Of a stretch of 64,000 bases of DNA, positions 12,491-23,514 are shown in pieces; positions within the stretch are counted from its first letter, which is position 1, and each line of letters starts with the position of its first letter. Position numbers and translations under genes: made by a program. This stretch comes from Zygnema cylindricum (lineage: Eukaryota > Streptophyta > Zygnematophyceae > Zygnematales > Zygnemataceae), in assembly GCA_037447655.1 (NCBI GenBank), contig JBBHKE010001106.1:1-64000 (forward strand). The letters run 5' to 3'. The notes under the pieces are model-generated. The model was not told the origin of the DNA. It made no database searches and saw only the letters and a list, made by a program, of their open reading frames with translations.

Positions 12491-12944
12491 CATTGTTCCA
12501 TTTGTTTGGATCTGTTGAGACTTGAGAGTTAGAGAGGACTTTCTCAAGAGAGCACGATGGTAAACCATCTGAGTACATGGGAACGTAAAACAGTTTAACG
12601 GTGCAGATCAATCTGGAAAATAGGACAGGGAGGGTCGCTAGTTTGTGCTTTCGTGTGAAAGACAAGGTGCTTCCGGTTCGGACGATTTGGCGCTTTATGT
12701 TTTTTTGTTTTTTATGATTTTGCTTTGTCCACTAGCATGCCAAATGCCTTTGACTTTTGAAATTTAGTTATAGATTGTCCCAAAACCACTAGATTAGACT
12801 TCGCCAATTCGCCAATGATATTGTGGTGCTAGATGGTATGGTGAAAAATAACATTGGTGAAAAGCTAACTGTGGAAATAGTAGATAACTTCCGTATTCGC
12901 AATTAATTTTAGCTCATTAAGAGTTACACACAATTTTGCAAGTA
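12491..12944. other. intergenic, nothing recognised
   Basis: No gene or structured repeat recognised between two TIR elements. Confidence 0.4.
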
Positions 12945-13449
12945 CGATGTGAATCGTTATTAGTGTTAAAAAATATTTAGTGTAAATAAACGTTTTGTGT
13001 TATTAACTCTATTTTAGGTTCAAAGGCCTAAAGCAACAAATATTAACATTAATTTATACACCTAACACTAATTTGGATAAACATTTTCATATTGTAGTTC
13101 AGGATAGTTGTTGTTCACAAAGTCGACGCTTGAACATAAATAACAAGTTCTTGCAATTTTCCCTCGTCTTTATGATTGGGAATCAAATATGAGTGTGTTT
13201 TTATGTGTCGACGCACTCAATTTCCTGTGTCAACATCTTTATCTGGCTCTTTTTTTGTATGTTTACAAAAGGACGAGCATTTTCGGTACAGATTGACCCA
13301 TTTTGTACACTACACTAATTGACGCTAGTTAAACAACACCTATGTTAGCGTAAAGGAAAAAATAAAATTAATAATTTTGATTTAGGTTCGTGGGTCAAAG
13401 TTTAGGGGCACTGAATTAGTGTTTTTAACCCTACTAGCAATTCATGGTG
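12945..13449. mobile_element. CACCG-family TIR element (505 bp)
   Basis: Left end CGATGTGAATCGTTATTAGT preceded by TA (12943-12944). Right end, reverse-complemented, CACCATGAATTGCTAGTAG, followed by TA (13450-13451). The interior is an inverted homologue of 2076-2602. No coding capacity. Confidence 0.75.
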
Positions 13450-13673
13450 TAGCTATGTGTTAACTTTTGCAGGTTAACTCATATCGCAAATGGAAAATAG
13501 CGATAACCAAATCTATTAAAAGAGCCTTAAGAAATACGTTAGCAAAATCAAAGTAAATAACTATCTACTTCATGCTATCTACTTATGGCGTAGTAGGGAG
13601 AGGTACGAATTTTGAAATAATTTCTTCTTGTAGAATAGAGTGAGATCTGACGTTGTCACAAAGTTAAAAACTA

Positions 13674-14085
13674 CATCGCTAATCGTTACTAGTGTTAATA
13701 ACTCTAATGTTGTCGCGGCTTTTTTCGGCCCAAACTCTTAAATTAGTGTTATTAACATAAAAATAGAATTAATGCTAACATGGAAAGTATTTATTTAGTG
13801 TTAACCATTTTATATTATGTTCGTTAAAATTAGTGTGATGTTACATCGTCCACATGACATCTCTTTTTTACAACATTAAGTGTGCTTCACATGTTAATTA
13901 AAATTTCAATACCGCTTAGCCGCCGAAAAGAGGGGAACATTAAAAAAGATAAAGCATAAACTAGCATAAATTTTACTCCAATTTAAGAGTTTCGTAAGAT
14001 TTCCAAACCCCACAAGTACTTATCTCGGCAAAAACTGGGTAGTATGTTTGCACTTGAAATAATATTGATGACTTCGCGTATACGC
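13674..14085. mobile_element. CACCG-family TIR element, right end missing
   Basis: Starts CATCGCTAATCGTTACTAGT after TA. The interior (GTTGTCGCGGCTTTTTTCGG, then CCGCTTAGCCGCCGAAAAGA) is an inverted homologue of 41132-41705. It is cut off by the next element at 14088. Confidence 0.65.
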
Positions 14086-14087
14086 TA

Positions 14088-14211
14088 CACCGCGAATCAT
14101 TATTAGTGTCAAAGTTTAAATAGTGTTAAAGAAAATTTACCGTACTTGATGCTAATTAAGAATTTGAAATTTTTCAAAAAAAAGGTGTATTCTAATTTCA
14201 GCGCTAATGGT
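14088..14211. mobile_element. CACCG-family TIR element, truncated at the copia junction
   Basis: Starts CACCGCGAATCATTATTAGT after TA (14086-14087) and follows the left part of the 539-bp element at 42386 (TTAAGAATTTGAAA, then ATTCTAATT). It stops at 14211 where copia LTR sequence begins and does not resume after the copia element at 20053. Confidence 0.7.
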
Positions 14212-14452
14212 TGTTGACTCAATATGAGTTGTACGCACTTAGTGCGCACTATCTATTTTGGCTTGAATTATATTGACGTCACAGTAAATGTACTATATAT
14301 TGCAGCTTAGTGGGAATGGGGAACTTAATCTTTTGTGGGAGAAAATGTTCGTGAAATATATTGGCTTTCGTGGACAGCTTTCTCTCGTCTGAATGTTTTA
14401 TTTTTGCTTCCGCTGTAATCTTGCACTCTGATTTTTGTGTGAGATCCTTTCA
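14212..14452 (+). repeat. 5' LTR remnant (last 241 bp)
   Basis: Matches 19812-20052 over its full length with few differences and ends GAGATCCTTTCA. It lacks the first 372 bp present in the 3' LTR. Confidence 0.88.
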
Positions 14453-14454
14453 AG

Positions 14455-14466
14455 TGGTATCGGAGC
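14455..14466 (+). other. primer binding site, initiator-Met type
   Basis: TGGTATCGGAGC, one base off the plant copia consensus TGGTATCAGAGC, two bases after the LTR end. Confidence 0.88.
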
Positions 14467-14732
14467 TTGTGTGCTCATTTAAGGTGTAGAAGGGTGGCTA
14501 GTTGGCCGCCATCTGGAGAAAGAAGAAAAATACCCCTTCTCCTTTGATGCCTTCTCCGATATTTCCGCAACCTCCAGATCCGGATCCTGCGGATCCATCC
14601 GAATCAACTTCGGATCCGGAAGTATAAACTCCATTTTCTTTCACCGGCAAAACTTTTGAGGAGACCGTTCCGATCGATCCGGTCGGTCAAAAAGAGGAGA
14701 ATGAAGAGAAAAAGAAGGAGGAAGATGACGCG

Positions 14733-15838
14733 ATGGGAGATCGTCTCCAAAAACTGATGGATGGTCTTTTCCGTTATGTGGATCAGCGGATCTCCGAGGC
14801 AAACCTTGTTACTAGATCTCCATTATTCGGAGATCCGATTCCAGATCTAAGCATCGGCGATACGGAAGGAGGTGGAGGAGATGAGGAGGAGATGAGGGAA
14901 TTGATTCAAAAGGGAAAACTTCCCATCGATGATTATTCCGATCTTGACGATTGGAGTGAAGTGGACGAACCGGTTGAATCTATGTCCGGCAAGATCGTCA
15001 TCTTCAATGGGACAAATTACCAATGGTGGAAGAAATATATCAAAGGTCAATTTAAATTGAAACAGCTTTGGAAGGTGGTAAAAGGGGTGGACAAGATGCC
15101 TACCTCGGATCGGAGAGCTTATCTTGTGTGGACGAAGAAAAATCTTTCCGCTATCGGCGATTTATTTCAATCATGTAGCACTTCTATACATGATCTATTC
15201 CTTACCCGAAGATTTGCCCATGATTGTTGGGTGGCTCTTGAGAATCACTTGAAAAGAGTCTTCAAAATAAGGGGCAACACATTTATACCGATTATACCTC
15301 ATTTAAGGTTAAGTCGAGTGAGTCGATTGATGAAGCCGCGAAGAGATTCAACATTATTATCAAGCAACTTGCAAACTTGGGAAAGTTCATCGATGAGAGT
15401 GATAAGGCATCGGTCTTCATCCATGCCTTACCGGAGAAAATGATACATTTGAGGGACATTCTTTTATCGAGGGATTCGAACACTTTGGATTCGACTATCA
15501 CTTTCCTCAAATCCACCAAGGCGAATCGTCCGAGTTCATCGAGGGGACCCCAACCGACCGGTTCCCTCAATGCGATAACACCGGAAACGCCCGATCTAAA
15601 TTATCTTCGAGGAAGAGGAGGTAGAAGAGGTGGAAATCCGAGAGGAAGAGGGGGAAGAGGACACGAAAGGGCCGGGAGATCTCCTTCCCAACCCGGATAT
15701 TCAGATCTAACCAATATTGTTAGCTTTCAGTGCGGCAAACTTGGTCACATGGCGGCTTCTTACCCGGACAAGGAGCGTCAATGCCATTTTTGCGGGAAAT
15801 GGGGCCATATTAGCCCCCAATGTTATTCAAAGGCTGAA
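14733..15838 (+). pseudogene. copia gag with frameshift
   Basis: An acidic N-terminus (GGGGDEEE) leads to the copia Gag core: FNGTNYQWWKKYIKGQF, then LYFQ-type helices (LVWTKKNLSAIGDLFQSC, CWVALENHL). Near 15270-15290 the frame shifts; the continuation (FKVKSSESIDEAAKRF, FIHALPEKM) is in the frame of 15377-16678. A glycine/arginine-rich linker follows, with two zinc knuckles. The second is intact (CHFCGKWGHISPQC); the first has lost its first and last Cys (SFQCGKLGHMAASY). Gag forms the virus-like particle; this copy cannot make full-length Gag without a frame change. Confidence 0.85.
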
Positions 15839-16059
15839 AATGGAGGAGCGGGCGGTAGAGGAGGCGGCGGCAATAGAAGAAACGACGGCGGTAGAGGGGA
15901 TGGCGGCGGTCGATACAGTGGACGCGGTGGTGGTCGCCTTGGCGGCCGCCGTGGTCGTGGAGACCGCAATGGAAAAGGAGGAGGACACTTTATGGGTGAC
16001 GATTACTTTGAGGGAGGCGACGAAGCACAGATATTTTACGTCCTTAACCTATCGCTTGA

Positions 16060-16678
16060 TCTTTTGGCAGGTTCTACGCTACACGAAAAAGAGTGGATTA
16101 TTGACTCACGAGCGTCACATCACGTTTGTACCGACGCTTCACTCTTTGACGATTTTCGCAAACTCACGGTACCAAAACGAATCACTGTCGCAAATGGACA
16201 AGTGATTTCGATAAGTACGGTGGGTATTGTACGGTTCGATTTACCAAGTTTGGACTCACGTGGGGTAGAAAAAGTTACGCAAAATCAATTAACTAATGTT
16301 TTGTACTTACCTGAAGGTTCAGTGAACCTTCTCAGTGTACCGCAGATTCAACGAGCGTGCGGCAGTGTACTTGCGTACGGAGATTCCACAATAAAAAATG
16401 TACGATCTTGTGTACAAATAGGTGAAGGAGAGGTCACGGATTTTATGCATAGTCGACTAAAATGGCGTCGGCCGAAATCCCAAACAAATTCTAATGGGGT
16501 TATTTCGCAAATTTCCGAATTGGAAGGTGATCTACCCTTGTGGCACCATCGAATGTGTCACACATCGGAGACGAGTTTACGACGGATGATTAAAAATGGA
16601 CGCGTAAGGGGATTAGACTTGGCGTCGGGAGAGAAAATTAACGGATTTGAGGGGTGTAGTAAGGGTAGACAAATCTGA
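16060..16678 (+). pseudogene. copia protease and GAG-pre-integrase segment
   Basis: Same frame as the zinc knuckles. The aspartic protease motif reads WIIDSRASHHV; the family has DSGAS, so the flap-side Gly is replaced by Arg (16103-16117). LYLPEGSVNLLSVPQ follows, then the GAG-pre-integrase histidines in LWHHRMCHTSETSLRRM. TGA at 16676-16678 interrupts the frame just before the integrase core, which continues in the same frame. Confidence 0.85.
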
Positions 16679-16701
16679 AAGCCGCACCGGCTAAGGATCC
16701 G

Positions 16702-17829
16702 ATGCATCGATCTAGGCATCCGCTTGATCTTGTGCATATTGATTTATGTGGGGACGTGAAACCGGAGACGATTGGTGGAAACAAATATATTATGGTGGTG
16801 GTGGACGACTTCTCTCGCTTCACATGGGTAATATTACTTAAACACAAATCCGAAGCATTTTTACGCTTTCAAGAGTGGCATGTGATGGCCGAAAGGCAAT
16901 GTGAGAGAAAGTTAAAATCTATTAGATCGGATAACGGAGGGGAATTTCTTGCTTTTGATCCTTATTGTAAAGAGTGGGGAATTTCTCATCAATATACCGC
17001 ATCTTACTCACCGGAATCTAATGGCGTTGCCGAGAGGAAAAATCGTACTCTTCAAGAAATGGTACGATCCATGGTTCACGGATCCGGGAGGAGTATTCAT
17101 TTATGGGGCGATGCAATTTTAACGGCGAATTATATTTGCAATCGGCGAATCACGTCGGTTTCGGGTGATAAAACTCCGTATGAGTTGTGGTATGGGCGAA
17201 AGCCTACTCTACACCACATTCGGATTTGGGGATGTCGTGCGTCGGTTTATATTCAAGCACAAAAAAGAAAAGGTAAATTTGCATCGAGGAGTTGGAGTGG
17301 TTATTTTGTTGGATATAGTGAAAAAGGGAGTCTTTATCGAGTTTATGATCCGATTCGTAATATCATTGAGGAATCAAGAAATGTGGATTTTCACGAGGAC
17401 TTATTATCCACAATCTCTCGATCGGCTAATCGAAATTCTAATCTTGATTTTCATGAGGAATTTGAAATTGGTGATCTTAATGACATTGAGGGTTCGGATT
17501 CGGAAATTGAGCCGGAATCCACCTCCAATGTTAAGAGGGGGAAAGGTAAAATTAAGGAGAATGTAAATTTTGGTAACATTGGTGGGGATTGGAGAAGCGA
17601 AAATTCCCGAATGTCTTCGGACACGAGGAAATCTTCGTCTTCTAAATCAAGTGAAGCGAATATTATTGAGGAGGAACCGGCAAAGGCGGAGAAAGAATTT
17701 GAGCCGAGGAGGAGTATGCGAGAAAATAGGGGAAAGAAACCGGCTCGTCTTTCTTTTGATGGTAAGGGGAATGTGGAAAATTCATATTATTTTATTTCTG
17801 CGGAGAGAGAGGATGATTTTATTTTATAG
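16702..17829 (+). CDS. copia integrase core and linker
   Basis: 375 codons open. The DDE triad is visible: D in LVHIDLCGD, D in IRSDNGGEF and E in ESNGVAERKNRT with normal spacing, followed by the LWGDAILTANYI and TPYELWYGRKP motifs and the GYFVGYSEKGSLYRVYDP block. The tail is rich in Ser, Glu and Lys, as is usual between integrase and RT in copia. It ends at a stop at 17827-17829. It inserts element cDNA; here it is one piece of a dead polyprotein. Confidence 0.85.
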   Translation: MHRSRHPLDLVHIDLCGDVKPETIGGNKYIMVVVDDFSRFTWVILLKHKSEAFLRFQEWHVMAERQCERKLKSIRSDNGGEFLAFDPYCKEWGISHQYTASYSPESNGVAERKNRTLQEMVRSMVHGSGRSIHLWGDAILTANYICNRRITSVSGDKTPYELWYGRKPTLHHIRIWGCRASVYIQAQKRKGKFASRSWSGYFVGYSEKGSLYRVYDPIRNIIEESRNVDFHEDLLSTISRSANRNSNLDFHEEFEIGDLNDIEGSDSEIEPESTSNVKRGKGKIKENVNFGNIGGDWRSENSRMSSDTRKSSSSKSSEANIIEEEPAKAEKEFEPRRSMRENRGKKPARLSFDGKGNVENSYYFISAEREDDFIL

Positions 17830-18060
17830 CAATCATTATGTGAAAATAAGCCGGGCGATCCACAATCGTATGTTTAATTTTGGTAACATTGGTGGTGGAG
17901 ATTCACGGAGCGAAAATTCCCGAATGTCTTCGGACACGAGGAAATCTTCGTCTTCTAAATCGAGTGGTCCGAATGTCATTGAGGTGTAATCGGCAAAGGA
18001 GGAGAAAGAATTTGAGCCGAGGAGGAGTATACGAGAAAATAGGGGAAAAAAACCGACTGG
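17562..18060 (+). repeat. internal duplication in the integrase-RT linker
   Basis: About 190 bp starting AATTTTGGTAACATTGGTGG occurs at 17567 and again at 17875 (FGNIGG...RSENSRMSSDTRKSS in both). The second copy joins directly to mid-RT sequence (KARLVCKGFQQ), so the N-terminal part of RT is missing between them. Confidence 0.85.
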
Positions 18061-19313
18061 TGCATCGGGGGAAGTGGTAAAACATAAGGCTCGGCTAGTT
18101 TGCAAGGGCTTTCAACAAAGGGAGGGGATAGATTATACGGAGACATATGCATCGGTTGTTAAGTTTGATTCTTTGAGGATGATTATTGCTATTGCCGCTG
18201 CCGGCAAAAAGCACATTCACCAAATGGACGTAGAGCCGGCGTTCTTCAATGGTGACTTAGAGGACGAGGTTTATATGAAAGTTCCGGATGGAGTAGTGTC
18301 GAAGGAGGGGAAGGTATGGCGGCTGCGAAAGTCCTTGTACGGACTAAAACAGGCACCGCGGACTTGGTATTTACGATTACACAAGGTCCTTACCGAATTT
18401 GGAATCGTCCGAACAGTTTCAGACTCTGGAGTTTACGTAAAAGGTGAGGGGAAGATCAAATTATATTTCTGTCTACGTGGATGATTTCTTGATGATATGT
18501 GACAAGTTGACTCGAATCGCATAATTGAAGGAGTACCTACGTCTACATTTTAAAGTCACAGATTTGGGGGACGTACGATATATTCTTGGAGTGGAAGTTT
18601 TAAGGTACGATAATGGAGATATCAAATTGTCGCAAGCGCAATATTGCAAAGAAATACTAACTAAATTTGCTATGTTGGATTCTAAGCCGGTTTTGACACC
18701 TCTAGATTCCAAACTACAATATCTCAAATTTGAGGAGAAGGAAACTGTCCACGTGCCCTATCGTGAGGCCGTTGGAAGTTTGATGTATTTAAGTGTGGCC
18801 ACGCGACCGGATATTTCGGCTGCGGTTTCTGTCATAAGCCGATTTTGTCAGGCTCCTAAAAAGATTCATTGGGAGGCCGTGAAGAGGATATTTCGTTACC
18901 TAGCAGGTACAGTCGAGATTGGTTTATTGTTCCGATCTGGACGGACATCTTTGGAGTGCGTGGGATATTGTGACGCAGATTGGGGTAGACATTTTGATAC
19001 AGGAAAGTCAACGTCTGGATATGCTTTTGTCTTTGGTGGCGCGGCAATTTCTTGGAGTTCGCGACTCCAACCAACTGTCGCATTAATTTCAACCGAAGCA
19101 GAGTATATGGGTGCGTGTCATACGTCTAAGGCGTCGATTTGGATTAAGGAACTACTTGGAGAATTGGGGATTTCAATAGGTTGTATGAAAATATTTTCTG
19201 ACAGTATGAGTTCGATGGCATTGGTGAAGAATCCTGACTTTCACAAAATGAGAAAACATATTAGGATTCAGTGGCACTTCGTACGCGATTTGGTCACAGC
19301 AAAGGAAGTTTAG
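18010..19313 (+). pseudogene. copia reverse transcriptase and RNase H, broken
   Basis: RT motifs in order: KARLVCKGFQQREGIDYTET, HQMDVEPAFFNGDLEDEVYM (first catalytic Asp), LRKSLYGLKQAPRTWY, then YVDDFLMI in a shifted frame near 18467-18490, so a frameshift near 18450 separates it. TAA near 18523 follows before LGDVRYILGVEV. The RNase H acidic residues are present: CDADWG, STEAEYMG and FSDSMSS. A further stop at 19311-19313 precedes EEAADMLTKA. The RT fingers are missing because of the duplication at 17562-18060. Confidence 0.88.
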
Positions 19314-19439
19314 TTTTTGTATGTTTAGACGTTGGAGGAAGCCGCGGATATGTTGACAAAAGCCGCGGCTCATGATGTACTTTTGAGGGGGAGACCTAAA
19401 TTAGGTTTGATGTGATGATTACAAGTTTGAGAGGGGGAT

Positions 19440-20052
19440 TGTTAAGTCAAAGTTTGTAATCGGCCGTCGCGGGCTCTCGCGCGTCCAGCTAGTTTGTCTT
19501 TTTCAGTCAAAGTTGTAGTCGGCCGTCGCGGTCTGTCGCGCGGCTGGCTAATTTGTCATTACGTTAAGTTAGTGGGCTAATTTTTCGTTACGTTAAGTTA
19601 GTGGGCTAATTTGTCTTTACGTGGAGTTAGTGGTCCAGGGTGGTTTTATTAAGTCGTGTAGTACGGATTGTAGTTTCGTGGTCTCGCGGAGATTTTGTTT
19701 GACGACGACCAGATTATGTTTCGTTTGGTGTGTACGGTATGTAGGGACTATTTGTTTTTATGTAGCTTTGACTGTACGTGTTAGTTGTACCAACAGTTCT
19801 TTTTGTTTCGCTGTTGACTCAATATGAGTTGTACGCACTTAGTGCGCACTATCTAGTTTGGCTTGAATTATAGTGATGTCACAGCAAATGTACTATATAT
19901 TGCAGCTTAGTGGGAGTGGGGAACTTAATCTTTTGTGGGAGAAAATGTCCGTGAAATATATTGGCTTTCGTGGACAACTTTCTCTCGTCTGAATGTTTTA
20001 TTTTTGCTTCCGCTGTAATCTTGCACTCAGATTTTTGTGTGAGATCCTTTCA
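19440..20052 (+). repeat. 3' LTR (613 bp)
   Basis: Starts TGTTAAGTC directly after the purine tract GAGAGGGGGAT (19429-19439) and ends CCTTTCA. Inside are a tandem pair of about 60 bp (GTCAAAGTTTGTAATCGGCC, GTCAAAGTTGTAGTCGGCC) and about three ACGTTAAGTTAGTGGGCTAA units (19560-19630). Confidence 0.85.
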
Positions 20053-20540
20053 TTGGGGACAAAGGGCCCAAAAATGGAACAAACCGTTTATTCCCTCCCA
20101 TAGAATAAATGACAAATCTATGACTGACAAACTTCCAGAGTATTTTGAAAAGTCGTTTTTATCTTCAAATGCGACTTTCGTTATGCATGATAATTCATAT
20201 TCGAGCTAAAATTGTACAATTTTTTAAAACTTATAAGAGATAATGACAACAACGCCAATTTTTTAATGAGACAATAGCCTTTTTGGAAGGAAAAATGACA
20301 TAAATATTGTATGTCTGGGAATATTTGTTTAAAAAAACATTTGTTCTGGTTGTTTTATATTTTTTTCTGAGCTATCGGTAGATTTATTTGAAAAATCATT
20401 TGTTTTGTTACTTTCGTTTGTCTTGTTGGTTCTTTAGTCTACTTCTGGACGCAATTGGGAGGTTTGAAAAGTCATTTCACTTATTAGTTCTTTTTGTCTT
20501 GTTGCTCTTTTTGTATTTTTATGGGCACTACAGTAGCCAG

Positions 20541-22590
20541 CGGGGAGAGGACACGTGGCAGTTGTGGTTTACGGGACACATTCTCGGGGCGGCTCTCGCC
20601 ACACTATTTGCGAAAGAATGGGCCGAATCGCCTCTAGGAAAGTGAGAACGTTTTCAAAAAAACCCATTTTTTTTAAAGTCCAGTGTAAATATGTAAACAA
20701 CTTGCTATTTCGTTGCTGGTTGAGAGGCCTAAGCCGTTTTCATATTTTTTTGTTTTGATTTTTCCTTTTAAAGATATGTTTTGTTATGGTGATAGAAAGT
20801 TTGATTTTTGCTCCAAGTATTTAAATGTTACGGACGTACGTGATATGTTTTGGATTTCATATTTGTTATTGGGTTGAATATATATATTTATATATATATA
20901 TATACATGCATTTATATACATATATATACATATATAACATATATATACATATATATACATATATATACATATATATGTATACATATATATATATACATAT
21001 ATATATACACATGTGTATATTTTTTATATATATTTTTCGTCTTTGTTTTTGTTTCTGTATTTGTTCTTGTTGTTTTCTTTATTTTTTATTCTCCTTTATG
21101 AACTGTTAGCAAAAATTTTCTTGTTTTTTTCTGGACAAAGCCAGGTTTTACAAGTATGATGTCAAAATGAACAATTTCGGCTCTCCTCGAGTAGGGAACC
21201 AAACCTTTGTGGACCAATATAAAGCAGTGAGTAGACCGCAGCTGAAAAACTGAAACTTAACTCTTGTTGTTTTTATTATTCATTTAGCTTCTGATCAATT
21301 ATTAGTACTAATGGTAACTGTGCCTATAATGCAATACTTCCTAACAAATGATATATTTATATATATATATGTATATATATATATAAATGCATATATGTGT
21401 GTATGATGCACATGTATATACACGCCTATGTTACATGTGTATAGTGAGAGAGAGAAAAAGACAGTGCGAAAGAGAGAGAGAATTGGAGGGAGAGAGTGGG
21501 GGAAAATGAGGAAAGGAGGGAGTGAAGGAGAGAAGAAACAAAAGGGAAGAGGAGAGAAAGATGTAAGGTTGTTGTGTTGATTGGCGGATAGGCCGAAGTT
21601 GCACGAAGTACGTATTGTTTGGTTCAGGAAGTCAGTGGAATTATCGGTTTGTTTCGTGAGAGCCAAATATTATTTTTTGGTTAATAGAACTTTGCATTTT
21701 TAGTTTCGCTTCGCTTTGCTTTTATTTCTAAGGGAAGCGTTTCGACGATTTGGGTCTCGTCTCCTTCAGCTCTGTCATGGTCAAGGAGTGGTAAATGTTT
21801 ACCGTATTAGTGGTAGTGGAATAGTTAGCGGAAGATCAGTTTCAGTGTTGCTTTGGTAAGAGATTCTCATTTGAGATTTAGTGAGAAAGGAATGTTGTAT
21901 CAATTGTATGAGTGAGAAAGTTCAACTTGATATATATGTGTATTGGATTAAAGTGGTTTGCTTATGGTGATGCTTTGAGAGTAATGTTTATGCCTACTTT
22001 GTGAGTAGTTTATTTATTGATCCTTTCAAGAGGAAGAGCAGGGGAGTGAGGGAGAGAGTGAGGAATGTGGGAGAGGAAGAAGAGAGCGGAGAGAGAGAGA
22101 GAGAGGGAGAGGGAGGGAGAGAGAGAAAAAAGAGAAAAACTAAGAGGGTGGAATATATATCTACGTGCAAACGATTGTACATACATACGTTTGTATATGT
22201 GTATGTGTGTATGTTTGGGCCTATATATGTACGCTTGTGTGCACGTGTACACGTGATACATTTCCACGTGTGTTTGTATAGTGTTTGCAAAGTGTAAATA
22301 AGCACTTATATTTTTATGAAGGCATGTTTTTTTATGCATGTTTGGGTGTGTCTACGCATTATTTATGCATTAACGCATGTATGCAAATGTTTGTACTAAA
22401 AACAAAAAATCGTTATCAAAATCGTTACAAATAACATTTTCACATTTTTCTTAACACTTGTCAACTGCTAGTTGCTCAGCTTGTGGCCGACAGCTGGCGA
22501 GTTGTGAATCTCCGAGATGTTGTTCCGGCTGTTCCAAAAATTACCGGATACAAGCACGTTCCGCCACCCTATTACATTAAAGTCAATTAT
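20541..22590 (+). CDS. class 3 lipase, three internal exons, nucleophile Ser replaced
   Basis: Exons 20541-20641, 21145-21236 and 22480-22590 join in phase (2, then 0) with GT-AG borders (GTGAGA, GTGAGT, GTAAGC donors). The joined sequence follows Lipase_3: [14 protein letters not shown], then [17 protein letters not shown], then [15 protein letters not shown] and YKHV. In the family the first motif is TGHSLGGALA, where Ser is the nucleophile; here it is Ile, and the next Gly is Ala. The Asp of NLRDVVP is kept. The His-bearing C-terminus and N-terminal exons are not visible. Frames are intact, so either an inactive homologue or a young pseudogene. Family members hydrolyse acylglycerols or plastid galactolipids; no substrate can be assigned. 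The copia element ends 489 bp upstream of the first exon. Confidence 0.8.
20877..21018. repeat. (TA)n / (ACATATAT)n microsatellite
   Basis: Lipase intron 1. Alternating TA with regular ACATATAT units; the reading frames across it are artefacts. Confidence 0.95.
21355..22240. repeat. lipase intron 2 simple repeats
   Basis: TA and TATG repeats at 21355-21430, a GA-rich stretch at 21440-21560, a GA microsatellite at 22080-22130, then a TACGTGTATGTG-type stretch to about 22240. Nothing coding. Confidence 0.8.
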
Positions 22591-22952
22591 GTAAGCATTT
22601 TGACTTAAGCCCAGTAACTAAACCAAAAAACTTGCTTCGACACGACACATTTCTCAAAAAGATGACATTGGTGGCTTTTAGGCCACCAAGAACATCTTAT
22701 GTAACCCTCCAAAATATAAAAACTTTAATGCAAAACTTGCAATGGAAAAACCATCTGGGCGCAAAGGGTAGAAAACATAAGAGAAATAAAGCTCATTTTC
22801 TCATTCGAACATCAAGATTATAGCCAACAAACCTGAATTTTAAAAGTAGAGCTAGAAGTGAAAAAACCCGAAATTTTGGATTTACTTGGCAAATTGGATT
22901 AATTGTCGCCTTTGATCCCTATCTGTATTCACAAAAGATATCCAGATTTTTT

Positions 22953-23306
22953 TTCTCTTTTTGAAATTATCCGTAGATGTACGATAAATTTCCGTACATA
23001 TCCGTGCACATTCTGTTCAGTTTACAGGACATAAAATACCGATACGTGCATCGTATCTTTTCGTAAACTACTGTACAGTTTTCATACAAAAGCGTACATT
23101 TACCGTAATTCGTTTTGCCGTAAAATAGTGTGACGCCGCAACATCTCTTTTTGAAATTGTCCGTAGATGTACGATAAATTTCCGTACACATCCATGCACA
23201 TTTTTTTCAGTTTACAGAACAAAAAGTACCGATACGTGCATCGTATCTTTTCGTAAATTTCCGTGCAGTTTTCTTACAAAACCGTACAGTTACCGTAATT
23301 CGTTTA
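22953..23306 (+). repeat. tandem pair of about 190 bp, dispersed repeat family
   Basis: TCTTTTTGAAATTATCCGTA at 22956 and TCTTTTTGAAATTGTCCGTA at 23145 start two homologous units, both with CCGATACGTGCATCGTATCT. A related single unit lies at 50780-51085, so this is a dispersed family. It is very rich in GTAC. Confidence 0.8.
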
Positions 23307-23514
23307 TAGATTTCTCGTAAATTTCAGTTTACTGTAGACATTATTTTGCGATTTTTTCAAAAAAAGTCACGTACAATACGGAGAAACTGGAAAAAGTGAA
23401 AAAATTGCGCGATTTGAACAACTGTGTACTTTTCCTTTTATTGTTCTTGACTTTTGGGACTATACTGTACACTTGTACATTACACCACCAATCACTATTA
23501 GAGTAAAAGAATAA

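Larger units (their letters stand above)
14212..20052 (+). mobile_element. Ty1/copia retrotransposon, decayed, 5' LTR truncated
   Basis: Order: LTR, initiator-Met-type primer site, gag with zinc knuckles, protease, integrase, RT, RNase H, purine tract, LTR. This protease-integrase-RT order defines copia. The 3' LTR is 613 bp but the 5' copy has only its last 241 bp, so the 5' boundary is a deletion junction; the flanks ATGGT and TTGGG do not form a target duplication. Coding parts carry frameshifts, stops and an internal duplication. Confidence 0.92.

Noticed and set aside
19961-20209. 82-codon frame as a first lipase exon
   Set aside because: It starts inside the copia 3' LTR; the part after 20053 has no clear lipase motif.
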